Assembly (NCBI GenBank): GCA_023678885.1
Contig: CM043013.1
Span: 20,740,791 to 20,804,790, forward strand
Length of the DNA stretch: 64,000 nt
Source: Pogostemon cablin
Lineage: Eukaryota; Streptophyta; Magnoliopsida; Lamiales; Lamiaceae
Direction: 5' to 3'
The notes beneath the pieces were generated by a model. It was given only the letters and a program-made list of their open reading frames with translations, did not search any database and was not told where the DNA came from. Below, one piece after another: positions 21,453 to 33,779 of this stretch. Each line of letters begins with the position of its first letter. Within the stretch, counting starts at the first letter, position 1. A program made the translations under genes and the position numbers.

Positions 21453-24267
21453 ATGCATGCTGCGAGGGGCAATGAAACGGTGCCGTCTCTGCCGCCGCCG
21501 CTGCCGAAGTCGCCGCCAGAGTATCCGGATTTGTACGGGAAACGCCGCGAGCTCGCCAAAATTCAAATGCTGGAAAGGGAAATTGGATTTCTTCAGGTGA
21601 ACTTGTGGATTCACTTAAACATTTCTTCTTCTTCTAATGGTAATTACTGAAATAATAATAATGAACAGATTTTACTCCAATCCATTTTTGGATTCTGTTG
21701 AGAGTTCGTAAATCGGACGACAATGGAGTTAGTTTTGGATTTGCTCAATTCTTTGATTTTGGCTGCGCTCATTTTTTAAACCCTCGGTGGAAATTATGTG
21801 TTTTCACTTTTGTTAATGTTCATTTGAATTAATACGAATTTAGTAATTAATTTTTCTCAAATTCAATTTTAGTTTTTAGTGGTGTTATGTTTTCATTTTT
21901 TTTTTTTTTAATGTCAATTGTATTTGGGTGTGTTTTTACTTTTTCAATTTATCATTTTTATGTCAGTTTCTACTTGTTAATTTTAAAAAGTTATATTATT
22001 AGAACTAGGTTCTTTTTATGTCAATTTCTTTAATTTATTTTAAAAAAAAATTAATAAGATTAAAATTAGATTCGACAAAAGTGACATGATTGAAAGTTTG
22101 GAAACTTCAAATTTCCAATAAAACACAATTGAATTGACATAAAAATGATTGAAACTGAGAAAGTAAGGAGGTACCATCTCTATCTCTATTTTTGCACACG
22201 ATTGCAGATTTGTGAATTAAAAAAAAAAACAGATTTTTAAGCGTGTGATGTAAGATAAAGTATAGATATTCAGATAATTTAATGAAAAAAAGTGAATAAA
22301 ATGGTGACCATTGATTAATAAGTGTAAGAAGAAGTGATATTATTGTGAGAATATATTATCTAGAGTTATCACTTTTAGAAAAGTGCAAAATGGTGGGATG
22401 GGCAATAAATGAAAAATATGCATAAATATACTTTCATATGTACTAAGGGATTACAGGACTAAACATAACAGTAACTAAAATTAAAAAGTAAAAAGTGACA
22501 TATGAGATTAAAATTGATTATATATATTGAATCACACCTATGATTGCTAATCATGATCTTGTAGGTTGTAGCTGGTTTCGATTCTTTCTATTTTTGGTAT
22601 GTGATTAGGTGGGGAAGAGACATATATGGGTTGATACCATTTTGGTTGCTTAGTTCTAAAGTCTCTTCTAATATAGTAATGTTTTTGGAAAGTATGGACT
22701 ATTTTATGGCAAGCTGTTAAAGTTAAGATCTTTCTTTTAATATATATTTCATCATGCTAGTCATGTGATAGTAAGTAATGGTAGTTTTTATTTTTATTCT
22801 GAAAGCAATCAGAAATGATAGTTGTGCATGAGAAAATTTGTCAAAGTTGAATGCAACAAACACGAGTATGTTTTTTTATATTTTGGTGTTATCTTCAAAC
22901 GAGCTAGCCCTATATTCAGATTTTGGCTCTTTGTGTCGATAGCCATAAGCACATTGTCAAGTTAGATGTGAAGGAATCGGGTTTAATTGTCGTGCTAGAA
23001 ACTAGACTTGTCCGATAAGCACTTCATCTAGTTATCAAGTGAAAAGACCAGGTTTTGATAGTTGTGCAAGTGAACACTAGTTGACTTCACAGATTAGCAC
23101 TTCATCGTGTTACGAAGTTAAAAAGAGTCGTGTTAGGAACTACCATTCGATTTATCACTTGGCGAGTAAAGATGACAGTCACCAACTTAGCCAGATCATG
23201 TCAAGAGTTGATATTGAATCCATTTCTGCATCTGTGATTCTTCTGGCATATGCAACATTCTACTTACCAGGCTCGCCTTCTTATACAAACGAAGACTTGC
23301 ACCTCTTTCTTTTTAATAATCACTTGGGATGTTGAAAATATAAGAATTTCTACTTTCTGAACAAATCTTTTACAATGCTGAAATTTATTGATCTTTGTTG
23401 TTAGCAGGAAGAAGTGAAATCTGTGGAGGGCCATCAACCAGCTTCTAAAGCATGTAAAGAGTACGTAACGAATAGAAACTTTTTTATGAGAACACCCTCA
23501 ATCGTGTCAATTATTGCCCTTTCGGTTCATTATTTCTGCGAATCATGCTTAAAAGCATGTATATGTACTTCACAGGGTTGTGGATTTTGTGACGTGCAAT
23601 GCAGATCCTCTTATACCTATGTAAGAAGAAGTCTCCACTGTTTAGTTTGTCCTAGTTATTGTCACATTAACTCTTTGATGCTATCAGGCTTCTTATAAGT
23701 ATTTACTTTGTTCTTATCGCTCAAAGCAGAGGCAAGAAGATCCGCAGATCTCGTTGCTTCTGGAAACGACTCTGGTACTCGATTCTAAACTTACATTCAA
23801 TTCACATGTCATGAAGATTTCCCTGTTCTTAAAAACACCAAGTACTATTGTGTTCCACACAAGAACTCATTTCACATCATCTAATCGACCCTATAAAAAA
23901 CTCAACTTGGGAGGTTTCTTATGTTGTTGCTTCTTCTTGCAGTAAACTATCATGTTTCAACGTCTCGTGGATTTCTTGTTGTTGCTTCTCTTCTGATCTT
24001 GAAAAGCCACGTTGTTGTGAACGTCCGTTATGCAGTTGCAGCAACCAATGCGTGAGCTTCCCCACGCTCGACTGTAGCTGTTCATCCTGCTGGAACAGCC
24101 TGTGCTTTAAAAAGTCCAAATGTAGCTGGGATTGCTGCATGCTAAGCCCCCCTTCCTGCTTAAGTTGTTGTAACACAAGGTGTAGATGCTACCCCAAGCA
24201 CACTAAGGTAAATATGTGTTCATGTTGTAATAAAACCAGTTGTTACTCTTGTTGCTATTGTTTTTAA
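21453..24267 (+). CDS. GG3: Heterotrimeric G-protein gamma subunit, type C (AGG3/GS3/DEP1-like)
   Basis: Joining exons 21453-21596, 23408-23460, 23576-23620, 23730-23774 and 23943-24267 gives 203 residues with GT/AG introns throughout. Residues 21-80 form the gamma-like domain: PPEYPDLYGKRRELAK, a heptad helix (IQMLEREIGFLQEEV), EGHQPASKACKEVVDFV and the DPLIP signature (76-80). A basic, aromatic stretch follows (GKKIRRSRCFWKRL). The C-terminal 107 residues hold 28 Cys in clusters, the tail that defines type-C subunits. Family members pair with G-beta at the plasma membrane and influence organ or seed size. Arabidopsis AGG3 is somewhat longer (about 250). The ATG was chosen because it directly precedes the conserved domain; an upstream in-frame TTG is not a plausible start. 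AATAAA occurs just after the stop. The gene faces the subtilase gene tail to tail. Gene symbol by family resemblance. Confidence 0.93.
21597..23407 (+). other. Intron 1 of the G-gamma gene
   Basis: An 1811-bp AT-rich intron from donor AG|GTGAAC to acceptor TTAGCAG|GAAG, with several poly-T and poly-A runs. The acceptor at 23407 was preferred over the AG three bases earlier because it gives FLQEEVKS, colinear with the family pattern. No embedded gene was seen. Confidence 0.75.
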
Positions 24268-24544
24268 AATAAAGCCTTTTTCTTGAGTTCATTTCTAGTG
24301 TTTCAGTACACTTGTAATTACATAATGATGAATTTGAAACCCAAACATTGAATTCTTTCCATAATTTCAAACACAATACAAAAGTTCTAATCATCCCACT
24401 CAATTTCTTCATTATCGCAATTATACTCTGCATTTTATGATAGAGAAATTAAGCCTTTGAGTGCTTAACTGAATGGGGTGATGATTCTTAAAGTAGTCAG
24501 TCATTCGGTTCACTAGTTCTTTAAGTAGTCACAACATCGAACTC
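24268..24544. other. Convergent intergenic region
   Basis: Only 277 bp separate the two stop codons, so the 3' UTRs of the G-gamma and subtilase genes probably overlap or abut. AATAAA at 24269-24274 is a candidate poly(A) signal for the + strand gene. Confidence 0.6.
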
Positions 24545-27500
24545 TCAAACCCGTGCCCACGAGAAGGAAACCGAGCTCCTCACTTGATGCTGTTCGTTTT
24601 TCCATGAAACCGATCCATATTCGTTCCTCAATGGGTTTACGCCTCTCTGGGATACGAATGTGATCGTATAACGTTGTTTATCACCCTCTTTCCTGAAAAT
24701 CAAGGTCGAGGGCTTCACAGTTACCACAACAGTAGGGGGTGCATCCACAGAAACCTTGTAAACAGAGGACCCTATAGTGTCCACATTGGTTAGCTCCCGG
24801 GTGTACCGTACAACCCTAGACTTCCCAAACACCACAGAGAAGGAGGGGTAGTTGAGCTGGCCAGGGTCACGGAACCTCCGAGCACAAGTCACATTGGAAC
24901 GCTTCACCACAATCTGAATCATCTCAACACTATAGTTCAACGAGCAGAGGAAGGCAATGTAATCTTCCGGTGTGGCATCATACACGAGCCCAGGAGAGAG
25001 CGCTTTGTGGGGGTCAACATGGCCAGCTCCATAAGCCCACGGGGTGGCAATGGAGTAGTCAGCAGCATCACGAAGGGGGGAGTTGGCACTATCGACGGTG
25101 TATGCTGTGGTCATCAATGCGGATTTTATCACGCTCGGGCTCCATTCGGGATGCGCAGCCTTCAACAGAGCTGCCAAACCACTTATGTGTGGGCAAGACA
25201 TTGATGTACCTAATAACATCATGAAATTATACAAGTCAATGGAAGTGCATCAGTATTGTAGATACAAAAAAGAAAAACCATAAATCATCATCAAGAGTTT
25301 TTACAAGTGTATGGCCTCTCTAATGAGAAAATCACTTCACAACTAATATCATTATTCCAGCTCATTCTATCTACAGCGTGATTAAAGATACTTTAATGTA
25401 AGTCTTGCCCACTAATTGAGGGCAAAGTTATTTGTATATTAATGGTGCTTAATACTCCATGTTAGGCTATGTTTGTTCGACGCGTGGGTTTTCAAATCCC
25501 ATTTCTCTTCTAAATACTACATTTTAAAAACTACTATTTACATCCACAAATACTCCTTTTAAAGAGTCATTTTGAGTGTCCTTCTCAATAAGTCTCGTTT
25601 ACTTTTTTACAAATGGGACCTACACACCCACTAATACAATTAAAATATGAAGTTCACACATTCACTAATACAACTAGCTACTATATAGTACTTATTAAAT
25701 AATAATACTCCTTGAGTTATATGCAAAAAGCAAATGAAACTCTTTAAAGCAGACGGAGTATAATATTAGTATGAGAGAATATTGTGTGGAACCGATTCAA
25801 CATGTAATTTTCTTAATTTTATTTAAAACTATACACTAAGAGTAAATACTAAATTTATAAATAAAACTAAGCATGAATCATAAACTAAAACATTACATGA
25901 ATCATAAGATTATAATTATGCTTAAAAAAATAAGTTCTTTACACGAATATTAAATTTTAAAGCAAAATGGTTGATTTGTTGTTTATATTCGAAAGTAGGT
26001 CAATTTTCACACTACTTTCCTACGCCTAAGAATTCAAAATTTTCAAACAAATAATACGTCAACTCCGGCTCGGATTATCTGTGTCATTTGGTACACCATC
26101 TCCTGTGTCATACCGTTAGATTGACGACACGTAGGAGAGAGAAACTATGCCTTAATCCTTAAACCCTAGGGACAATGGTTGGATTTGTTTCTCCATCTTA
26201 CGAGTCAATCATATAACGTGTGGCACAGAAGATGATGCACCAAAATGGCGCAGAAGATCCGGTGTGCGTCAACTCCACAAATTATTCTGAAAATGACCTA
26301 TGGTTTAGTTTCCTTTAACTAAAAAACGGCTCAGATTCTCTATATCATTTGGTATATTATCTCTTTGTCAAATCATTGGATGGACGATACGTAGAACAGA
26401 GGAAACTATACCCTAAACTTTAAACCCTAACACCTCAAACACTGAACACAAGTGCAATCTAAATTAAATAAACAAATAACTTTCACTATAAAGTAAAAGA
26501 AATTAATAAACAAATCCTTCATGAACTTTCGAAAAGTTTCCCACATTCTTTGCACAAAATAATTGCTACCACTAACATCCTTTCATCGCTATGAGCGCCA
26601 CTAAATTAGTCGCTTTCATAATGTTTATTATCATCATTACAATTATTACATAAAGGTTCTATTTACATAAAAGTTCCAAGAAACTAGAACTGTGTATTAC
26701 CTACCCCTTGCCTAACCCCCTTGGATATGGAGGGGAAGCATGTAGTACTCATCTAACAATTTTTACCCTCATTTACTCCATCCGTCCTCTTCAATGATCA
26801 TATATTTACTAAGACGTATCACTTTCAATTATTACATTTTTCACATAAAATAATTAAATCTGTATTCATAGGTAACAATAATAAAATTACTCATTATACA
26901 TTATGTTATCTCTCAATTTACTACACATTAAAATATTGTATCCCCCTCAAAAAGCAAATTTAACCGTTAAAATGAAATAAAATAGAAGTATAATAATTAC
27001 CGCTCGTCTCCTGATCAACTATTTCATACTTTATTCATTAATTTATTCTAAAATTTTCTTAACACCGAAAACAAATATTCAACTTTATAACCGTAATATG
27101 CACTTTAATTTCAAAAAAACTAGATCAATTTTTGAAATCATATAAAGTTTTTATTACCTAACTATCTAATAATTAAATCATATAAAGTTTTTATTACCTA
27201 ACTATCTTATAGTAATTAACTCATAAAGTTTGTAATACCTAACTATCATTTACTCAAAAAGCAACTATTCTAATTAAACAGTCTAGAAATCAATTCCATG
27301 CCCTACCCTCTTTTATGCTACTATTATTATTGAAGTAGTATTTAAAATAAGGCAGAGGACATCAAATATTTACCTATTAAGACATGTAAATTGGTTCATG
27401 ATATAGGGAGACATGCAAATGATATCTATGAAGCATGCTAATTGCAACTCCCAACGAATTATGATTAAAATACGAATTAAAAAAATAAGAGGAAATAATA

Positions 27501-29138
27501 ATTGAAAATTGTAGCCGTTACGAGGATTTTACCAGACATGATGTTGAAGGGTGTTTTCCTGGAGTCCTTCTCGAGGCCCGTGGGCCCCACCGCCTGCGAC
27601 CATGCTGCCAAGATATTCACCCCCGGCCCGATCACGTCGGGCTTCAAGATCTGCGGTGTCACCGTGTTCGGGCCCCTCGAGCTGAACGCCGCCACCACCG
27701 GCGACGGCTTCACGTTCACCACCGTCCCGCCGAAGCTCAGAACCGCCGTCGGTTTTTCCTCCGCCTTCACGTACTGCCTTATCATGTCACCCACGTTCTT
27801 CCCCACCGCCACCGCCGGCAATAGGTGGCTGTCCGCTACCAGCTCCTCCCCACTGGCCGCCGTGTTCGCTAGAATCATCCCCACTCCGCCGGCTTCTTTC
27901 ACCACAGCGCCCTTCTCCACCCTCGCGTTGATCCCTCGGTCACAAACTACCACCTTACCACGTACGGTGGTGGGATCGAGGGATCCCGGGAGGCATAAAT
28001 TGCTCGAGCTATTGCTCCCTTTGTTGTACACCATCTCCACCATTTGGCTTCCCATTCCTTCTCCACTGTACAACGAAACTCCGGTGTATTTCCGGCCGTT
28101 TCCTAAAGCGGCGAACGCCGGAAAATCCCTATCGATAGTACCTGCTCCGACTGTGAGGATCCACGGAGCGACATTGGCCAAAGAAGATTTAGCAGGTCCA
28201 CCGTTTCCGGCTGAACACGACACCATAATTCCTCTCTCCATCGCCGCGAAAGCTCCGATGGCAATGGTGTCTCGAGGATACGGCGCAGATCCACCGCCCA
28301 GAGAGAGTGACAGCACATCCACGCCGTCATGAATCGCGCGATCCATGGCGGCTAGTATGTCGGAACCAAGACAGCCGGAACTCCAGCATACTCTGTAAGT
28401 GGCTAATCTGGCGTGTGGCGCCATTCCTCTCGCATTCCCACTGGCGTACCCTAACAGGCTGGCATTCCCCACCGGAGAACCGGCGGCGGTGCTGGCGGTG
28501 TGGGTCCCATGGCCGTCGCTGTCGCGGGGGGACTGCGATTCCTTCTTGCCGGAGGCCATGTTGTATCCTCTGGAGAAGAATCTTGCTCCGATTAACTTCT
28601 TGTTGCAGTGAATTTTGGGATCGAAATCCTCCGCCGCTTCACACTCGCCCCGCCACCGTGCCGGAACATCGGGCATGTTGATATCGCTAAATGATTTAGA
28701 TTCCGGCCAAACTCCGGTGTCCAAAACGCCGATTATAACATCTTGGGATGCCTGATTCAGTTCCTGGAGGCTATGTCCGCCCCACTTTCCGACCTCCTCG
28801 TCCAGACCGAGAAACTCGGGAGTACGGGTAGTGTGTACGGTGTACACTGTATCCTCGTACACTCCGACAACGGAATCAGACTGTCGGAGGGACTCCACCT
28901 CCTCCGGCGACAGAGCGGCCGCATAGCCATCGTAAACGACGTCGTATGAGTACAACACGGAGTCCGCGGAGGCGGTGGTGAGGGACTGTAAGTGGTCGGA
29001 GTACCACTCACTGTGGGTGGCGTAAGAAGACGGTTTCAGGTGGTTTTTCATGTGTACAATGTACGTTTTTCTTGCAGAAATTAGAAGTACGGATAATTTC
29101 AGAACAAAGGCAATGGCGATCGCAGAAGCCGACGCCAT
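24545..29138 (-). CDS. SBT1.8: Subtilisin-like serine protease, SBT1.8-like
   Basis: Exon 1 (29138-27533) and exon 2 (25209-24545) join to 756 residues, close to Arabidopsis SBT1.8 (754). Residues 1-22 are a hydrophobic signal peptide. An I9 propeptide follows (KTYIVHMK to HTTRTPEF, about 24-109). The S8 catalytic domain has Asp140 (DTGVWPES), His210 (DGHGTHT), oxyanion Asn312 (SAGNGGP) and Ser538 (GTSMSCPH). A protease-associated domain lies at about 365-460, and a fibronectin-III-like C-terminal domain ends FSWARV. All catalytic residues are present and there are no frame breaks. The enzyme should be secreted to the apoplast. An in-frame ATG 17 codons upstream exists, but the chosen start gives a normal signal peptide. 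The intron splits the codon two before the catalytic Ser (MS-G|TSMS). Confidence 0.95.
25553..25758. mobile_element. Stowaway-like MITE in the subtilase intron
   Basis: CTCCTTTTAAAGAGTCATTTTGAG at the left and CTTTAAAGCAGACGGAG at the right form imperfect inverted termini flanked by TA. The inner GGGACCTACACACCCACTAA resembles the MITEs at 40627-40854 and 61599-61802. Confidence 0.7.
26067..26435. repeat. Diverged direct repeat in the subtilase intron
   Basis: Two related segments (starting about 26067 and 26326) share the order GGCTC.GATT.TCT, CATTTGGTA, GACGA.ACGTAG, GAAACTAT, TAAACCCTA. The copies are clearly diverged. Confidence 0.6.
27137..27253. repeat. Three-copy tandem repeat, unit about 39 bp
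   Basis: CATATAAAGTTTTTATTACC followed by TAACTATCT occurs twice almost perfectly. A third, diverged copy reads CTCATAAAGTTTGTAATACC. Confidence 0.8.
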
Positions 29139-29441
29139 TGTTGTAAGCTCAGAGGTATAAAAAAATAGATACAATCGTAAATCTGCCACTCCGAGTGGGA
29201 AGAGAAACCGATGTTATGAGACAGTCGGGAATGACTGTCGGGATAGAAGTGGAGGAATTGGGGATGTTGGGATTTTAAAAGGAAATGTCCTGATAAAGAG
29301 GGCTGAACTTGGAAGTTATTACGAGATGCCACTGCCAACTCACGATCCCAAAGTTGGTGGTTTCTGGAACGGTGTAATGATGGACTCAATTGGGGGGTTG
29401 GATCATTCCATTTATTTACCAATTAAAATTCATTAATATTA

Positions 29442-29738
29442 CTACTTCCAATCTACTAAAAGTGACATTTAATGCTTTTTCACGTTTACTGTTTCACGTT
29501 GTTTAAAAAAAGTTGTACTTTTTAATAAATTTTATTAACTTTGGAGGATATTGTAGTATTTTTAGGTAATAAAAATGTATAAAGTAATGATATGTGCGTG
29601 AAAAATGAGTGACAAATTTGAAATTAAAATAACTTTTGATGTTGTTGGATAAAGTGGTGTTTCCTTTTTTGGGGTGTGAAAGGTTTTGTGGGACAAATAA
29701 ATAAGGAAAGTGTGAAAAGTATTATGGGACGGAGGGAG
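29442..29738. mobile_element. Stowaway MITE upstream of the subtilase gene
   Basis: The right end GGGACGGAGGGAG|TA is the canonical inverted Stowaway terminus. The left end, TA|CTACTTCCAATCTAC, is diverged. The interior (GTTGTACTTTTTAATAAATTT, TTTAGGTAATAAAA) matches the MITEs at 31143-31424, 40246-40534 and 60740-61033. Confidence 0.75.
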
Positions 29739-29766
29739 TAATGTTTTATTACTGCTTTCCATCTAT

Positions 29767-29951
29767 TGGTGGAGGAGGTAAATTGCAGAATGTGCCTCAA
29801 GTGGCTTATAGAGAGGACTCACTGTTGTGCTTGTAAGGGGTCAAATCGATGTCAAATGCAGGATTAAATGCAGGATTCGAACCCCCACCCTGGTGCAACC
29901 AAGCTCAGTTGGAAGGACTTTCCACCCTCCCCTCTATCACTTGAGTTATAT
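29767..29951 (-). mobile_element. tRNA-derived SINE
   Basis: A 14-bp target-site duplication, TGCTTTCCATCTAT, flanks the element (29753-29766 and 29952-29965). On the minus strand an A-box-like TAACTCAAGTGATAGAG (about 29932-29948) is followed 50-60 bp later by a perfect B box GGTTCGAATCC (29883-29873). This is the internal Pol III promoter layout of tRNA-derived plant SINEs. Length 185 bp, with no coding capacity. Confidence 0.85.
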
Positions 29952-30160
29952 TGCTTTCCATCTATACTTTGATGTAAAAATGCAAAAAATAATCGAAATC
30001 GAGAAACCGCTGTTTTCAATTGGAAATAGAATCGACTATTTCGAAACCAATCAAAATGAAATTGAAATTTGATATATTTCGGTTCGGTTTCAGTTCTTAA
30101 TTTCGTGGAACTGGAACCGACAGTTCCCCAGTTCGATCTGGCAGTTCCTCTATTTTTTTA

Positions 30161-30488
30161 CTCCCTTCGTTCCGAACTTATGTGCGATCGAAACAATAGA
30201 TATAGAGTTTAAGAAAAATTATTTTTTGACCAATTTAATTGATTTTTAAGGGTATTTTGATATTTTTAGGCAATAAATAAATTATAAAGTATTTTATGTG
30301 TGTTAGGTGTGAGTGATATTTTTTAAATTAAGATAACTTTTGAGGTTATTGGTTAATGTAAAGTTATCTTTTTTTAGTGGTGAAGATGAGGCTGTTGATT
30401 AATGTGAAGTTTCTTTTTTTTAGTGGTGAAGATAAATGTGGAACTGAAAAAAATGAAATTTGTGAAAATAGATGTGGGACAAAAGGAG
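30161..30488. mobile_element. Stowaway-like MITE shared by both duplication units
   Basis: TA|CTCCCTTCGTTCCGAAC at the left and GTGGGACAAAAGGAG at the right. The counterpart in unit B is at about 38849-39215 and has cleaner termini (CCCTCCGTCCCGAAC and GGAACAGAAGGAG). Confidence 0.7.
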
Positions 30489-30764
30489 TTTTTTTTTCTC
30501 TATGGTTTGAGGCTGAAAATAAGAAAAAAAATTAAAAATCGCAAGTGACTGTTCTAAATCAAATAGGAAACTTCCTACTCCTGATTCAATTCTATTTTCT
30601 CATTTTCGAGAAGTAGAATTGACGGTTAATGCAATTTTACTTTGGTGCATGTATTAAAAAAATAATAATTAAGTTCCTCTTATTTATTAAACACCCTATC
30701 AATAACCTCTCCAAAGGTTGTGAGCACAAAAGAGGAATGATGAAAAAAAAAATATATATATATA

Positions 30765-30765
<1 letters not shown>

Positions 30766-30804
<39 letters not shown>
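30766..30804. repeat. ATT microsatellite, about 13 units
   Basis: Pure trinucleotide run preceded by a short TA run. The same locus in unit B (39474-39567) has about 31 units. Confidence 0.95.
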
Positions 30805-31142
30805 GGATTCACTGCACAAAACAAATCATTTTATTCAAAATTTGATAAAGATAATTTTATGTTTAGATGTAAATAAAAATTACTCCCTTTTTAATATAAG
30901 TTCACTTTTATTATTTTATGTTATTTTAAAAAAATAACTAATTTTATTGGTTTTTAATGATAATACAATATTTTTAAATAATAAATAATTCATAAAGTAT
31001 GTTGTGTGTTTTAAAAAGTAATAGAAATTAAGAAATGAAATTGTGTTTGAATTGAAATGTTATTTTTAAAGATAAATCTTATAGTGGGACAGACCAATGA
31101 AAAATATTAAACTTAATATTGATAGAGGAGTATTGTTATTTA

Positions 31143-31424
31143 CTCCCTTGGTCTCGGACCACCCCTTTCGGTCTTCCCGTTTATTGTAACACGTTATTTA
31201 AGAAAATTTGTACTTTTTGACTAATTTTATTGACTTTTGAGGTTATTGCAGTATTTTTAGGTAATAAAATAATATTGATATATGTGTGAAAAAAGAGTGA
31301 AAAATTGAAATTAAAGTAACTTTTGAGGTTGTTGGATAAAATGATGTTTTCTTTTTTAGTTTTGAAGGGTATTATGAAATGGAGGAATAAAAAAAATGTG
31401 AAGGGTGATGTGGGACAGAAAGAG
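31143..31424. mobile_element. Stowaway MITE, unit A copy
   Basis: TA|CTCCCTTGGTCTCGGACC and GTGGGACAGAAAGAG|TA termini. The orthologous copy in unit B is 40246-40534, so it predates the duplication. Confidence 0.75.
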
Positions 31425-31508
31425 TATAATTTTATTTTTCAAAAAGTATGGTGAGAACATTTTCACTCTATCTCCATACAATTCTTTTCAACCCTTTTGA
31501 GACGTAAC

Positions 31509-32447
31509 CAAGGATTAAAATTATCGATATCAGTAAAAATATCGGTACTTTAAATTTACAGATATATCGATGGATATATCGAATATCGATATCAATATCG
31601 GTAAAAATTAAAAAAATACGAAAACTTTAAAAAAAAGAGATAATTAATTATTTAACTTTGCAATATATTTTAACTAAATTATAAATAAAATTTAAAATTT
31701 TAATAAAACTCATAACATATGATAACCAAATCAATTACAGCATAATTAAATAGTTTAAAGTCATACAATACTTAATAACTAATACCAAAATGATAATCCA
31801 TGATGCTTACATATAAAACATGTTATGCCATCTTGATCTAAATAATATTGGTATCAGCTCATCGAATTAGAGAAATTCTGAACATAGTTCTGAATGTGCC
31901 AATAGTATTGTTATGTACCAATAAAATACTCCCTCCGTCCCGATCCGATTGAATATACCAAAATAATTATATTTTTAATCAGTGTATTCACACTGTGTAC
32001 ATAAAAAGGAAATTCCTCATTTACTTAGTAGTAACAATTTTAATGAAGAGTGATAATAATTGATAATTAATTAAATAAAGATATATTCATATTTATAGAG
32101 TACCGATATCGATATTGAAAAAAAAGATATATCTTTTCTGATGTCGAGAATATATCGAAAAATATCGGTAACAATATTGATATCGATTTGCCACAGTTTA
32201 AATTTTTTCAGATGTCGAGATATATCGAGAAAATATCGCTAAAATATTGATAAAATATCGAGGATATATCTAAAATATAAAAAAATTATCCATATTTTAA
32301 AAAAAATAATAACGATTTTTTATTTTATTGTTACCAACTAAATACAATTTTTTTATTAATTTGATCAATTAAAAAAAATAGAACAACACTTGCATGAAAT
32401 TATTAAGACTAAAATATCGAGGATATTTTCGAAAATTTTAAACCTTG
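31509..32447. mobile_element. hAT-type non-autonomous element, unit A only
   Basis: Terminal repeats CAAGGATTAAAATTATCGA and (inverted) CAAGGTTTAAAATTTTCGA. The 8-bp TSD is GACGTAAC (31501-31508) / GACATAAC (32448-32455). The interior is dense in ATATCGATAT motifs and has no coding sequence; it includes a further truncated Stowaway end at about 31930. Unit B keeps the unfilled site GACATAAC at 40611-40618. Confidence 0.88.
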
Positions 32448-33779
32448 GACATAACAATACCTATTTTAAATGTAAAATATTTTTTCTACACATTTAAATA
32501 GAACACACATTTTTTTAAGTACTTTATGAATTTGTACCTAAAATAATCTCGATTTAACTTATTTTTAATTTTGTTAGAAGAAAAAATAAATCTTTTAAAC
32601 AAATGGAATGAATAGAGGTGCGTTTTGCCATTTTTGTCCATTCCACCATAAGAGGTGCGTTTCCTATTTTGGCATGTGAGGCGTCCACACCACACAAGTT
32701 TTACCCTTAAAATTTTAACAAATTACCAATTGTGCCACTATTACATTATTACATTAAATACACATTATAACATAAATCAATTGTTTAACTAAACAATTAA
32801 CAACTTCCTAAATCTATCAATATAACACACGCACGCACCCATTCCAATCAACTCTCTCACCCATTCCAATCTAACTCTCTGGCTTCTACTTCTTATCTTT
32901 CATTTACATCTTCTCTCAAGAAACCCTAGGAGGGTTCCCTCTCACAGTAGCCGCACGCCATTATTCACCGGTTGCCTTTCTTTCTTCCTTTCGAATCTCC
33001 GGTGAAATCACCTTCTCGGTGCTAGATCATGGCGGATCTGTGGCGCGTGCTCTTCGAGAAGGGCCAGATTTGCGGCGCGTGCTTCGAAGTCCGTGCGTGG
33101 AGGACCTCCGATGGTGCATCTCCGGCACATCTATCATCGTCACCGTGAAGAATTTATATGTAGAAATCGAAGGATAGAAACCATAGAAGAGGATAGGATA
33201 TTCTTAGTAGCGGTTAGAATCACCTAATATAGAAGAAGAGAGAAAAGGAAAACCGTATTTTCATTATTCAATTTCACAAATGAGAAGTTTACAGAGAGAG
33301 AAGTATAATCATTGAGAAATATAACCCTATGGAAATATGCCAAGTGGCAATATCTTCTAATTGATCATGTGCTAGGCACATGTCTACCCCTCAAGTTGGA
33401 CATTCAACTTGGACAGCAACTAACAACAAAATACCAAACAACATAGACACCCCCTCAAGTTGGACATTCAACTTGGACAGAAACGAACAACAAAATACCA
33501 AACAACATAGCAGCAATCTTCAGTACCAAACAGCAGTAGCCAATCTTCAGAACAACAATGTTATCCATGTGGCAGTAGGAGAATTGCACACCATCAACAT
33601 AGCATCAGCATTAACCAACCCATTAGCACCAAAAACAGCTCAGGAAACAAGAAGACCATATAGCAATAGAAATCAGCTATAGTGCCCATCCATAGGAAAC
33701 AACAAGACCATATAGCAATAGAAATCAGCTATAGTGTCCATCCATATCAGCAACGTATCTTCTAGTAAGCAAAAGCAAT

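Larger units (their letters stand above)
25210..27532 (-). other. Intron of the subtilase gene
   Basis: A 2323-bp intron (donor G|GTAAAATCC, acceptor TTATTAG|GTAC on the minus strand) carrying repeated elements listed separately. It contains no recognisable coding sequence, and the exon-like frames that run into it are accidental. Confidence 0.85.

Noticed and set aside
23919..24176. Gln-rich minus-strand frame of 85 codons
   Set aside because: Reverse strand of the Cys-rich G-gamma exon 5. TGC/TGT codons read backwards give Gln- and Leu-rich products.
27502..28332. 276-codon open frame on the + strand
   Set aside because: It lies antisense to the GC-rich subtilase exon 1 and has no recognisable similarity. 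Codon bias of the real gene explains it.
28307..28681. 124-codon + strand frame rich in Arg and Cys
   Set aside because: Antisense shadow of the subtilase catalytic domain.
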